From LMUY01 sp964247705 (GTDB lineage: Bacteria > Pseudomonadota > Alphaproteobacteria > Acetobacterales > Acetobacteraceae), in NCBI GenBank assembly GCA_964247705.1, contig CAXTVQ010000002.1, forward strand, positions 1 to 64,000: 64,000 nucleotides of DNA, read 5' to 3'. Positions 1-8,474 of this stretch are shown here, in pieces. Both the position numbers and the translations under genes were made by a program. The notes beneath the pieces were generated by a model. It did no database searches. It saw only the letters and a list, made by a program, of their open reading frames with translations, and had not been told where the DNA came from. The stretch's first letter is position 1, and every line of letters begins with the position of its first letter.

Positions 1-985
1 CGGCGGCGTGCTGGCCACCAACGCCGGCGGCAACAACACCGTGCGCTACGGCAACGCGCGGGACCTGGTGCTCGGGCTGGAGGCGGTGCTGCCGGACGGC
101 TCGGTGTGGAACGGGCTGCGTCGCCTGCGCAAGGACAACACCGGCTATTGCCTGCGCCAGTTGCTGGTGGGCTCCGAGGGCACGCTCGGGTTCATCACCG
201 CCGCCGTGCTGAAACTCGCCCCCCAGCCCCGGCAGCGGGAGGTGGCGTTGTGCGCCCTGCCCTCCGTGGACGCCGCACTCGCCCTGTTCGCCCAATTCCA
301 GCGCAACGACCCGGCGTCCGTGCACGCCTTCGAATACATGGGCGGCGCCGGCATGGACCTGGTCATCCGGCATATCCCGGGCGCCACCCTGCCGATCGCC
401 CCCGCCCCGCATTACGCCCTGGTCGAGCTCGCCTCCCCCCGCGCCGGCGAGGATTTGCGCCCGGCGCTGGAAGCGGTGCTCGAGCAGGCGTTCGAGGCCG
501 GCACCATCACCGACGCCGCCGTTGCCGCCAGCAGCGCCCAGCGCCTGGCCATCTGGAAGTTGCGCGAGGAGCACTCGGAGGCGCAGAAGCGCGAGGGCGC
601 GTCGGTGAAGAACGACGTCTCCGTCCCCGTCTCGCACGTGCCCGACCTGCTGCGCCGCGGCGAGGCGGCGGTGGCGGCGCTGATCCCGGGGGTGCGCTGC
701 GTCGCGTTCGGCCATATCGGCGATGGCAACATCCACTTCAATTTCGAGCAGCCGGTGGACATGGACGCCGCCGCCTTCCTCGCCCGCGACCACGAGATCA
801 TGGATGCGGTCGGCGCCATCGTGCAGGAGCTGGACGGGTCGTTCTCCGCCGAGCACGGCGTCGGGCAGCTCAAGCCCTACATGATGCCGGGCTGGCGCGG
901 CGGCGCCGAACTCGATGCGATGCGCAAGATCAAGGCGGCGCTGGACCCGCTCGGGCTGATGAACCCGGGGAAAGTTCTACCTTGA
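1..985 (+). CDS. FAD-binding oxidase, GlcD/D-lactate dehydrogenase type (5' truncated)
   Basis: C-terminal part of a flavin-dependent 2-hydroxyacid dehydrogenase. It enters the window already open in frame 2, so its true start lies upstream. The first residues (GGVLATNAGG) match the second half of the PCMH-type FAD-binding domain. The FAD-oxidase C-terminal domain follows, with the HIGDGNIHFNF block near base 711 and the EHGVGQLK block near base 850. The family oxidises D-lactate, glycolate or D-2-hydroxyglutarate and passes electrons to quinone or cytochrome c. The exact substrate cannot be read from this fragment. Its stop overlaps the TTG start of the MFS gene by 4 bases, so the two are probably cotranslated. 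Confidence 0.9.
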   Translation, partial: GGVLATNAGGNNTVRYGNARDLVLGLEAVLPDGSVWNGLRRLRKDNTGYCLRQLLVGSEGTLGFITAAVLKLAPQPRQREVALCALPSVDAALALFAQFQRNDPASVHAFEYMGGAGMDLVIRHIPGATLPIAPAPHYALVELASPRAGEDLRPALEAVLEQAFEAGTITDAAVAASSAQRLAIWKLREEHSEAQKREGASVKNDVSVPVSHVPDLLRRGEAAVAALIPGVRCVAFGHIGDGNIHFNFEQPVDMDAAAFLARDHEIMDAVGAIVQELDGSFSAEHGVGQLKPYMMPGWRGGAELDAMRKIKAALDPLGLMNPGKVLP

Positions 986-2460
986 ACGACCTGTCGCAGC
1001 GGGTCGGACTGCCGTTCGGCGAGGAGCTGCCGGACCCGAACCGCTGGGGCGCGCTGGCCGTGCTGCTGACCGGCACCTTCCTGCCGGCTTTCGACTTCTT
1101 CGTGGTGAACGTGGCGCTGCCCGCCATGCACACCGAACTGGGCGCCCGGCCGGAGGACCTCGAGCTGGTGGTGGCCGGATACGGCCTGGCCTTCGCCATC
1201 CTGCTGATCACGGGCGGGCGGCTCGGCGACCTGTATGGGCGCAAGAAGCTGTTCATGATCGGCATGGTCGGCTTCACCATCGCCTCCGCCCTGTGCGGGC
1301 TCGCCACCAGCCCCGCCGTGCTCATCGCCTCGCGCGTGCTGCAGGGGCTGACGGCGGCGCTGATGAACCCGCAGGTGCTGGCCATCATCCGGGTCACGTT
1401 CCCCGAGAACGAGCGGGCGCGCGCGATCGGCTATTTCGGCACCACGCTGGGCCTGGCCTCGATCGCGGCGCAGCTCGTTGGCGGCGCGCTGGTGCAGGCG
1501 AACATCGCCGGGTTGAGCTGGCGGCCGATCTTCCTGGTCAACGTGCCGGTGGGCGCCGTGGCACTGTTCTTCGCCGCCCGCATGCTGCGCGACTCGCGGG
1601 CGTCGGGCCGTCCGACGCTGGATTTCGGCGGTATCGCGCTGGCGACGCTGGTGCTCGGGCTGATGATCTACCCCCTGGTGGAGGGCGCGGGCGCCGGCTG
1701 GCCCTGGTGGATGCTGGCGCTGCTGGCAGGCTCGCTGCCGGCCCTGGCGGTGTTCGTACTGTATGAGTGGCACCTGCAGCAGCGCGGGCGCTCGCCGCTG
1801 GTCAGCATGCGGCTGTTCCGCGACCCGGGCTTTTCGCTCGGCCTGGCCATGGCCGCGACCTTCTTCTCCGGGCTGGCCGCCTTCTTCATGGGGCTGACGG
1901 TGTTCCTGCAGCAGGGCCTGGGCTACGGCGCGCTGCCGACCGGGCTGGTGTTCGTGGCGTTCGGGATCGGCTTCATGGGCGCGTCGCTGGTGTCCTCTCA
2001 GGTGTCGCGCCGGATCGGGCCGCTGGCCATCAGCCTGGGCACGGCGATGATGGCGGCCGGGTTGGTCGCGATCGTCACCTTGGCGAACCTCGCCCATGGC
2101 ACGCCGATCAACCTGCTCGCACTCTGGCCGGTGCTGATCTTCTACGGCTGTGGCCAAGGCCTGGCGCTGCCGACCCTGGTGGCCTCCGTGGTGGGCAGCA
2201 GCCGGATCCCGCCGCAGGAGGCGGGCGCGGCGTCCGGCGTGTTCACCATGGTGCAGCAGGTAGGCTTCGCCGTCGGCGTGGCGGTGATCATGGGCCTGTT
2301 CTTCAGCGTCCTCGGCGCCGGCACCACCGCCGGGGATTACGAGCGGGCGCTCTGCGTAGCGCTGTCCTGCAACATCGGGCTCATGGCCCTGACCTGCCTG
2401 CTCGCCTTCTTCCTCCCCCGCCGGGCGCCGGTCCCAGGCGTGGTCGTCCACCTGGAGTAG
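982..2460 (+). CDS. MFS drug exporter, DHA2 (14-TM) family
   Basis: Inner-membrane proton-driven exporter of 492 residues. The hydrophobic pattern fits 14 membrane segments. Motif A (GGRLGDLYGRKK) is at about residues 78-89 and the antiporter motif C-like region is near residue 150. I chose TTG 982 because it overlaps the upstream stop in a TTGA arrangement and gives a normal N-terminus; the open frame extends further upstream only as a shadow of the oxidase. DHA2 members export drugs, dyes or metabolites, and the partner of a hydroxyacid oxidase could be an organic acid, but the substrate is unknown. A small hairpin follows the stop. Confidence 0.88.
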   Translation: MNDLSQRVGLPFGEELPDPNRWGALAVLLTGTFLPAFDFFVVNVALPAMHTELGARPEDLELVVAGYGLAFAILLITGGRLGDLYGRKKLFMIGMVGFTIASALCGLATSPAVLIASRVLQGLTAALMNPQVLAIIRVTFPENERARAIGYFGTTLGLASIAAQLVGGALVQANIAGLSWRPIFLVNVPVGAVALFFAARMLRDSRASGRPTLDFGGIALATLVLGLMIYPLVEGAGAGWPWWMLALLAGSLPALAVFVLYEWHLQQRGRSPLVSMRLFRDPGFSLGLAMAATFFSGLAAFFMGLTVFLQQGLGYGALPTGLVFVAFGIGFMGASLVSSQVSRRIGPLAISLGTAMMAAGLVAIVTLANLAHGTPINLLALWPVLIFYGCGQGLALPTLVASVVGSSRIPPQEAGAASGVFTMVQQVGFAVGVAVIMGLFFSVLGAGTTAGDYERALCVALSCNIGLMALTCLLAFFLPRRAPVPGVVVHLE

Positions 2461-2477
2461 GGCGGACACCGTCCGCC
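2461..2477 (+). terminator. Hairpin after the MFS gene
   Basis: Perfect 7-bp inverted repeat, GGCGGAC and GTCCGCC with a 3-base loop, starting one base after the stop. There is no T tract, so it is at best a weak or Rho-assisted terminator. A related palindrome occurs near 31097. Confidence 0.4.
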
Positions 2478-2579
2478 GCCGCCCGCACCATGCCTGCCCC
2501 GCCTGTAACCCAACCGCACTCCTGTACGCCCGAGTGTTACCCTCGCGATGTCACGGCTTTCGCCGGGCATGGCCGCGGG

Positions 2580-2600
2580 GCTAAGGTGCGCCGCCTTAGC
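2580..2600 (+). promoter_or_regulatory. Hairpin in the presumed lptF leader
   Basis: Inverted repeat GCTAAGG/CCTTAGC with a 7-base loop, 20 bases upstream of lptF ATG. It may be an mRNA leader structure. I see no convincing promoter hexamers in the 160-base gap. Confidence 0.25.
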
Positions 2601-2620
2601 TAGGACCGCGCTGCCCATCC

Positions 2621-3760
2621 ATGCCCCGCCCTATCGTCAACCGCATCGACCGCTACGTCTTCCGGCAATTGCTGGTGGCGCTCGTCTCGGCCACCGCCGC
2701 GCTGGTGGCGCTGATCTGGCTGACGCAGTCGCTCCGCTTCGTCGAACTCGTCGTCAACCGCGGCCTGTCGCTGTGGGTGTTCCTGCAGCTCACCGGGCTG
2801 CTGATCCCGAACTTCGTCGCCGTGATCCTGCCGATCACCACCTTCGTCGTGGTGCAGTTCGTCTACGGCCGGCTCTCGGGGGACCGCGAGCTCACCGTGA
2901 TGCGCTCGGCCGGCATGTCCCCGCTCGCCCTGTCCCGCCCCGCGCTGGCCGTGGCCCTGGTGGCGCTCGCCGGCTGCTTCATGCTCAACGTCTGGATCGT
3001 GCCCAGCAGCTACGCCGCCTTCCGCGAATACCAGTTCGAGATCCGCAACCGGATCGCCGCCTTCCTGCTGCAGGAAGGCGTCTTCACCCCCGTCTCGGAC
3101 GACCTGACCGTCTACATCCGCTCCCGCGACGTGGACGGCACGCTGCGCGGCATCCTGGTGGAGGATGCACGGCAAAAGAACAGCCGCGCCACCATCCTGG
3201 CCGAACGCGGACGGCTGGTGAACGGCGCGAACGGCCCCGCGGTGCTGCTGGAGAACGGCTCGCGCGAGGAGGTGGACAAGCAAACCGGACGCCTCAACGT
3301 CCTGACCTTCCAGCAAAATTCGGTGGACCTCACCCAGTCTGCCAAGAACGACGACGTGCGCTACCGCGACGTGAACGAGATGTCGCTGAGCGAATTGATG
3401 CATCCGGAGACCAGCGCTTTGAACGCCCGCGACGCCGGCAAATTCTACGTGGAGGCCAACCGCCGGCTGTCCGCCCCGCTCACCGCGGTGTCCTTCGCCC
3501 TGGTGGCCCTGCTGTCCGTGCTGTCCGGCGCGTTCCGCCGCCACGGCAACGTGCTGCGCCCGCTCGCGGCGGTGATGACCGTGGTGGCGCTGCTGGCCTT
3601 GCAACTGGCCGTCGCGAACCTCGCCGCGCGTTCCACGGTGCTGCTGCCGCTGATCTGGATCATGGCCGCGGGGCCCGGCCTGGTCTGCGCCTTCCTGTTG
3701 TTCGACCCGCTGCGGGACAGGGTACCCGCCAGGCTGCGGCTCCTGGCGCGCCCGGCATGA
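2621..3760 (+). CDS. lptF: LPS export permease LptF
   Basis: Inner-membrane subunit of the LptB2FG ABC transporter, which extracts lipopolysaccharide and feeds the Lpt bridge. The 379 residues show the YjgP/YjgQ layout: three N-terminal membrane segments, a periplasmic beta-jellyroll domain (about 130-270), then three more membrane segments ending near residue 360. The N-terminal signature IDRYVFRQLL and the loop GRLSGDRELTVMRSAGMS are typical of the family. ATG 2621 gives a normal N-terminus although the Shine-Dalgarno is weak. It overlaps lptG by 4 bases (ATGA). The LptB ATPase is not in the window. Confidence 0.95.
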   Translation: MPRPIVNRIDRYVFRQLLVALVSATAALVALIWLTQSLRFVELVVNRGLSLWVFLQLTGLLIPNFVAVILPITTFVVVQFVYGRLSGDRELTVMRSAGMSPLALSRPALAVALVALAGCFMLNVWIVPSSYAAFREYQFEIRNRIAAFLLQEGVFTPVSDDLTVYIRSRDVDGTLRGILVEDARQKNSRATILAERGRLVNGANGPAVLLENGSREEVDKQTGRLNVLTFQQNSVDLTQSAKNDDVRYRDVNEMSLSELMHPETSALNARDAGKFYVEANRRLSAPLTAVSFALVALLSVLSGAFRRHGNVLRPLAAVMTVVALLALQLAVANLAARSTVLLPLIWIMAAGPGLVCAFLLFDPLRDRVPARLRLLARPA

Positions 3761-4869
3761 CCATCGCCGCCACGCTCTCTTTGTACGTCGCGCGCCAGTT
3801 CAGCCTGGCGGTGCTGGCGATGCTGGCCGCACTGTCCGGCCTAGTCTCCTTGTTCGATTTCATCGAGTTGCTGCGCCGCGCCGCCACCAAGCCCGATGCG
3901 ACCTTCGGCCTGGTGCTGCAGATCGCCTCGCTGCGGCTGCCCTATATCGGCATGCAGATCCTGCCGTTCGCCGTGCTGCTCGGCGGCATCATCGCGTTCT
4001 GGCGGCTGACCCGGTCCTCCGAGCTGATCGTGGCGCGCGCGGCCGGCGTCTCGGCGTGGCAGTTCCTCTCTGCCCCGTTCGCCTGCGCCCTGCTGCTGGG
4101 CGTCGCGGCCACGACCATCGTGAGCCCGCTCTCCTCCGTCATGCTCGCCCGTGCCGAGAACCTGGACAACACGTACCTGCGCACCAACGGCGGTCCGCTC
4201 ACCCTCGCGGGCGGACAGCTCTGGCTGCGGCAATCCGACCACGAGTTCGACCCGGCGGGCGTGGCCATCCTGGACGCGCAGTCCGTCGCCCTTCACGATG
4301 GCCTGCTGCAAGTCAAGGATGTCAGCGTCTTCCGCCTGAGCGCCGACGACCGGCTGCTGCTGCGCATGGAGGCGGCCAGCGCCGAGCTCACCCCCGGCCG
4401 CTGGCTGCTGCACGGCACGCGCACCATGACGCCGGACCACATGCCGGAGCAGGTCGGCACCATGAGCCTGCCCACCGATCTCACGGTGGACCGCGTGCAG
4501 GAAAGCTTCGCCTCGCCGGACACGCTCTCGGTTTGGGCGCTGCCGGGCTTCATCTCCCTGCTGGAACGCTCGGGCTTCTCGGCGATCCGCCACCGGCTGC
4601 ATTTCCAGACGCTGCTCGCCTTGCCCCTGCTGGCCGGTACGATGGCGCTGGTGTCCGCCGGGTTCTCGATGCGGCCGACCCGGCGCGGCGGCGTGGCCCA
4701 GATGATCGCCAGCGGGGTCGCCGCCGGGTTCATCCTGTTCGTCATCTCCAAGGTCACGGAGGAGTTCGGCGACTCCGGCGCGCTGCCCGCCATGCTCGCC
4801 GCCTGGGCGCCCGCCGCCGCCGGGCTGCTGCTCGCCGTCTCGCTGCTGCTGCATCTCGAGGACGGCTGA
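3757..4869 (+). CDS. lptG: LPS export permease LptG
   Basis: Second transmembrane subunit of LptB2FG, 370 residues, paralogous to LptF. It has three N-terminal helices, a periplasmic domain of about 160 residues and three C-terminal helices. The loop WRLTRSSELIVARAAGVS corresponds to the coupling region that contacts LptB. The ATG overlaps the lptF stop (ATGA), and its own stop overlaps the lptD start (TGATG), so the three are translationally coupled. The order LptF then LptG rests on the typical operon order and N-terminal similarity; the two permeases are hard to tell apart by eye. Confidence 0.93.
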   Translation: MTIAATLSLYVARQFSLAVLAMLAALSGLVSLFDFIELLRRAATKPDATFGLVLQIASLRLPYIGMQILPFAVLLGGIIAFWRLTRSSELIVARAAGVSAWQFLSAPFACALLLGVAATTIVSPLSSVMLARAENLDNTYLRTNGGPLTLAGGQLWLRQSDHEFDPAGVAILDAQSVALHDGLLQVKDVSVFRLSADDRLLLRMEAASAELTPGRWLLHGTRTMTPDHMPEQVGTMSLPTDLTVDRVQESFASPDTLSVWALPGFISLLERSGFSAIRHRLHFQTLLALPLLAGTMALVSAGFSMRPTRRGGVAQMIASGVAAGFILFVISKVTEEFGDSGALPAMLAAWAPAAAGLLLAVSLLLHLEDG

Positions 4870-7091
4870 TGACGCGTCGCCTCCTGGTCATGGCCGCGGC
4901 CGGCGCGGTCGCCCTGGCCGCACCCCGCTACGCCGCGGCCCAACTCGGCGGCTCGGTGGTCGGCAACAAGCAAACGACGCCGCTGGACCGTAACCAGCCG
5001 GTCGCCTTCACCGCCGACAACTTCGAATACGACCGCACGAACGGCATCGTCACCGCGACCGGCCATGTCGAGGCCTGGCAGAACGACCACGTACTAAGGG
5101 CGGACAAGGTCACCTTCGACCGCAACACCAACGTCGCCGCCGCCAGTGGCAACGTCGTCATCGTCGAACCGGACGGCCAGGTGCTGTTCGCCGACTACGC
5201 CGAGCTGACCCAGGGAATGCGCGAGGCCGTGCTGAAAGGCATGCGCACCTTGCTGGCGGAGAACGGCAAGCTCGCCGCCAACGGCGCCCGGCGCACGGAC
5301 GGCCAGGTCAACGAGCTGACCCACGCCGTCTACACGACCTGCAACCTGTGCAAGACCGACCCGTCCGCGCCGCCGCTGTGGCAGTTGCGCGCGTTCACCG
5401 CGCGGCAGGACATCGAGAACAAGCGCATCGAGTACGAGGACGCCTATGTCGACATCTTCGGCGTGCCGATCGCCTACCTGCCTTATTTCTCCCACGTCGA
5501 CCCCTCGGTCCGGCGGGCAAGCGGCTTCCTGGTGCCGAGCTTCGGGTCGAGCTCGCATATCGGCGCCTTCGCATCGGTGCCGTACTACTGGGCGATCGAC
5601 GACCAGCGGGACGTGACGGTCGAACCGGAGATCACGTCCGGCTCGGGCGAACAGCTCAGCGCGCAGTACCGCCAGCGTTTCAACAACGGCAACATAACCG
5701 CCGACGGCGCCTTCGCCATCGATCAGGGCAAGCCCAACGCCTACATCTTCACCAAGGGCACGTTCTCCTACGACGACACGTTCCGCTACGGGTTCAACAT
5801 CAACCGGGCGAGCTCCTCGACCTACCTGCGGGATTTCCAGGTCCAGAACTACAGCAGCGTGCTGAGTTCATCGCTGTTCGTCGAGGGTTTCGGCGTCGGC
5901 GCCTACACCAAGCTGGACGCCATCGCCTACCAGGGCCTGGCGACCACGATCGTGCAGAGCAAGCTGCCCTACGTGCTACCACGTTATGAATACAGCTTTT
6001 TCAGCGAGCCGATCTTCGGCGGCCGGTTCCGCTTCGACAGCACCGACTTCAACGTGGTGCGCGAGCAGGGCACCAACACCCAGCGCGCCGAGGCCAGCCT
6101 GGACTACCAGCGCCCGTTCAGCGGCGTGCTGGGCGAGCAATACAAGATCACCATCCACACCGACCTCGCCGCCTACGCCGCGACCAGCCTGAACCAGCAG
6201 CCGACCTACGGCACCCAGGGCAGCACGGAGACGGCGCGCGGCCAGCCCACCATCGCGGCCGAGATGCGCTGGCCGTTCATCCGCGACGGCGGCGCCAGCA
6301 CGGGTACGCAGGTCGTCGAGCCGATCGTGCAACTGATCGCAGCACCGAACGCCGGGTCTTTCCTGAACAGGAACATCCCGAACGAGGACAGTCTCGACTT
6401 CGAGTTCAGCGACCAGAACCTGTTCGCGATCAACCGCTTCCCCGGCGTCGACCGCTTCGAGGGCGGGTTGCGCGCCAATGTCGGGCTGCATACCAACTGG
6501 GTCGTGGGCGGAACCACGATCGACACGCTGGTCGGCCAGTCGTACTCGGAGCACAACGACGCCAAGGTCTACCCGCTGCTCTCCGGCCTGAACCGCCAGG
6601 TCTCGGATGTCGTGGCGCGGGCCAGCATCACCCCGGCATCCTGGTTCGACCTCACCGCGCGCACCCGGGTGGACCCGCATAACGGCGACATCCGGTTCGT
6701 GGACACGCTGGCCTCGGCCGGCGCTCCGCTGCTGCGGCTGTCGGCCGGGTACCTCTACTCGGCGACCAACCCGTATTTCCTTTACGATCAAGCGCCTTCG
6801 ACGGTTCCCCCGACCGGATATCCGGCAAGCTACTTCGTGCCGCGCAACGAGGTCACGCTCGGAGCGTCCTCGCAGTACGGGTCCTACAAGTTCGCCGGCT
6901 ACGTGCGCGAGGACCTCAACTTGCACAAACTCGTCAGCGTCGGCGCGCGTGGCACCTATGAGGACGAGTGTTTCATCTTCGACGTAAACTTCTCTCACCG
7001 CTATACATCGATCAACAACGACGACGGTGGGACGACCCTGCTGTTCCAGATCACGCTCAAGACGGTCGGACAGTTCGGTTTCCACGGCTAG
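4869..7091 (+). CDS. lptD: LPS assembly outer-membrane protein LptD
   Basis: Outer-membrane translocon that, with the lipoprotein LptE, inserts LPS into the outer leaflet. The 740-residue precursor has a signal peptide ending around AAA-QL (residue 24), an OstA/LptA-like jellyroll (about 45-155) and a long beta-barrel domain ending in the aromatic-glycine C-terminus QFGFHG. I see three cysteines, C158, C161 and C701, where E. coli has an N-terminal one, one between the domains and a C-terminal CC pair. A C158/C161-C701 disulfide would keep the domain-bridging bond. It sits between lptG and its probable chaperone surA. Confidence 0.94.
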   Translation: MTRRLLVMAAAGAVALAAPRYAAAQLGGSVVGNKQTTPLDRNQPVAFTADNFEYDRTNGIVTATGHVEAWQNDHVLRADKVTFDRNTNVAAASGNVVIVEPDGQVLFADYAELTQGMREAVLKGMRTLLAENGKLAANGARRTDGQVNELTHAVYTTCNLCKTDPSAPPLWQLRAFTARQDIENKRIEYEDAYVDIFGVPIAYLPYFSHVDPSVRRASGFLVPSFGSSSHIGAFASVPYYWAIDDQRDVTVEPEITSGSGEQLSAQYRQRFNNGNITADGAFAIDQGKPNAYIFTKGTFSYDDTFRYGFNINRASSSTYLRDFQVQNYSSVLSSSLFVEGFGVGAYTKLDAIAYQGLATTIVQSKLPYVLPRYEYSFFSEPIFGGRFRFDSTDFNVVREQGTNTQRAEASLDYQRPFSGVLGEQYKITIHTDLAAYAATSLNQQPTYGTQGSTETARGQPTIAAEMRWPFIRDGGASTGTQVVEPIVQLIAAPNAGSFLNRNIPNEDSLDFEFSDQNLFAINRFPGVDRFEGGLRANVGLHTNWVVGGTTIDTLVGQSYSEHNDAKVYPLLSGLNRQVSDVVARASITPASWFDLTARTRVDPHNGDIRFVDTLASAGAPLLRLSAGYLYSATNPYFLYDQAPSTVPPTGYPASYFVPRNEVTLGASSQYGSYKFAGYVREDLNLHKLVSVGARGTYEDECFIFDVNFSHRYTSINNDDGGTTLLFQITLKTVGQFGFHG

Positions 7092-7107
7092 CAAAGAGGG
7101 ATCGCGC

Positions 7108-8460
7108 ATGCGCCACGGCATTACTTCGGGTCTGTTATCGGCCAGCGTCTGCTTCGGCCTGACGGTGCAGGCGGTCGGGCTCCACGCAGCCGCGGCGCAG
7201 GCAGCCCGCACGACCCCGGTAACCCAGGGTGCCACGACGCCGCCGAGCCCAGCGGTGACGCCAGGCGAGCATATCGTGGCCGTGGTCAATGGCGACGTGA
7301 TCAGCCAGGGCGACGTGGACGCGCGCGGCCGGCTGTTCGCGCTCAGCACCGGCATGGGGGTCTCGCCCGACGTGCTGGCCCGGCTCCGCCCGCAAGTGAC
7401 CCGGCAGTTGATCGACGAGCGCCTGCGCCTGCAGGAGGAGCAGAAGCGCAAGATCGTCGTCTCCGACAAGGAGATCGCCGACGCGGTCGCCGGCATCGAG
7501 CAGCGCAACGGCATGCCAGTGGGCGCGCTGCGGGCCAAGCTCAGCGCCGAGGGCGTGGCGCTCCGCACGCTGTATGACCAGACCCGGGTGCAGCTCGGCT
7601 GGACGCGCGTGCTGCGCGACGAGCTCGGCCCCCGCTCGGAAATATCGGACTCCGAGATCGCGGCCGAGCAGGCGGTGCTGAAGGCGCAGACGGGGCAGAC
7701 CGAATACCGGATCGGCGAGATCTTCCTGCCGATCGACGACCCGTCCAAGGCCGCGGACACACAGCGCTTTGCCGACACGGTGATCGGCCAGTTGCGGGCC
7801 GGCGCGTCGTTCTCGGTCGTGGCGGCGCAATTCAGCCAGAGCCAGACGGCACTGCAGGGCGGCGACGCCGGCTGGGTCCATCTCGACCAGGAGGACCCGC
7901 AGGTTGCCGCCGTGCTCAAGGAAATGCCCGAGGGCGCCATCAGCAACCCGATCCGCGTACCGGGCGGCATCTCCATCGTCACGCTGCACGGCAAGCGGGA
8001 AGTTGGCCGCGATCTGGCGACCATGATCTCGCTGCGCCAGGTGTTCCTGCCGTTCAGCACGCCCCTGGACCCGGCGAGCCCGACCGAGCAGCAGAGGAAG
8101 CAGCTCCTCACGGCGGAAGGCCTGGCAAAGACGGTGCATAGCTGTGACGCCATGGAAGCGGCTGCCAAGTCGGTGAACAGCCCACGCCCAGCCAACCCCG
8201 GCGACGTCCGGCAGGAGGCGCTGAACCCGCAGATGCGCGGCCTGATCGGCGCCTTGGCGCCCGAGCAGGTGAGCAAGCCCCTGGTCTCCTCCGAGGGGAT
8301 TGGCCTGATCATGGTCTGCTCCCGCGACCAGAAGAACGTGGCCGAGGGCGGCAGCAAGGCGGAGGTCGGCCAGCGCATGCTGAACGAACGTGTGGAGCTG
8401 GTGTCCCGCCAGTTGGTCCGCGACCTCCGGCGCAAGGCGATCATCGATGTCCGGAGCTAG
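7108..8460 (+). CDS. surA: Periplasmic chaperone/peptidyl-prolyl isomerase SurA
   Basis: Periplasmic chaperone for outer-membrane beta-barrel proteins, fittingly next to lptD. The 450 residues include a signal peptide with a likely cut near residue 32, a SurA N-terminal chaperone domain (about 55-175) and one clear PpiC parvulin domain (about 198-300, with FSQSQTALQGGDAGWV). The C-terminal third, which would hold a second parvulin domain, looks degenerate. ATG 7108 is preceded by AAGAGGG at a good distance; a longer frame would overlap lptD. E. coli has pdxA and rsmA downstream, but here a GNAT-MazG gene follows after 14 bases. Confidence 0.9.
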   Translation: MRHGITSGLLSASVCFGLTVQAVGLHAAAAQAARTTPVTQGATTPPSPAVTPGEHIVAVVNGDVISQGDVDARGRLFALSTGMGVSPDVLARLRPQVTRQLIDERLRLQEEQKRKIVVSDKEIADAVAGIEQRNGMPVGALRAKLSAEGVALRTLYDQTRVQLGWTRVLRDELGPRSEISDSEIAAEQAVLKAQTGQTEYRIGEIFLPIDDPSKAADTQRFADTVIGQLRAGASFSVVAAQFSQSQTALQGGDAGWVHLDQEDPQVAAVLKEMPEGAISNPIRVPGGISIVTLHGKREVGRDLATMISLRQVFLPFSTPLDPASPTEQQRKQLLTAEGLAKTVHSCDAMEAAAKSVNSPRPANPGDVRQEALNPQMRGLIGALAPEQVSKPLVSSEGIGLIMVCSRDQKNVAEGGSKAEVGQRMLNERVELVSRQLVRDLRRKAIIDVRS

Positions 8461-8474
8461 GCTCGCGTGACCGC

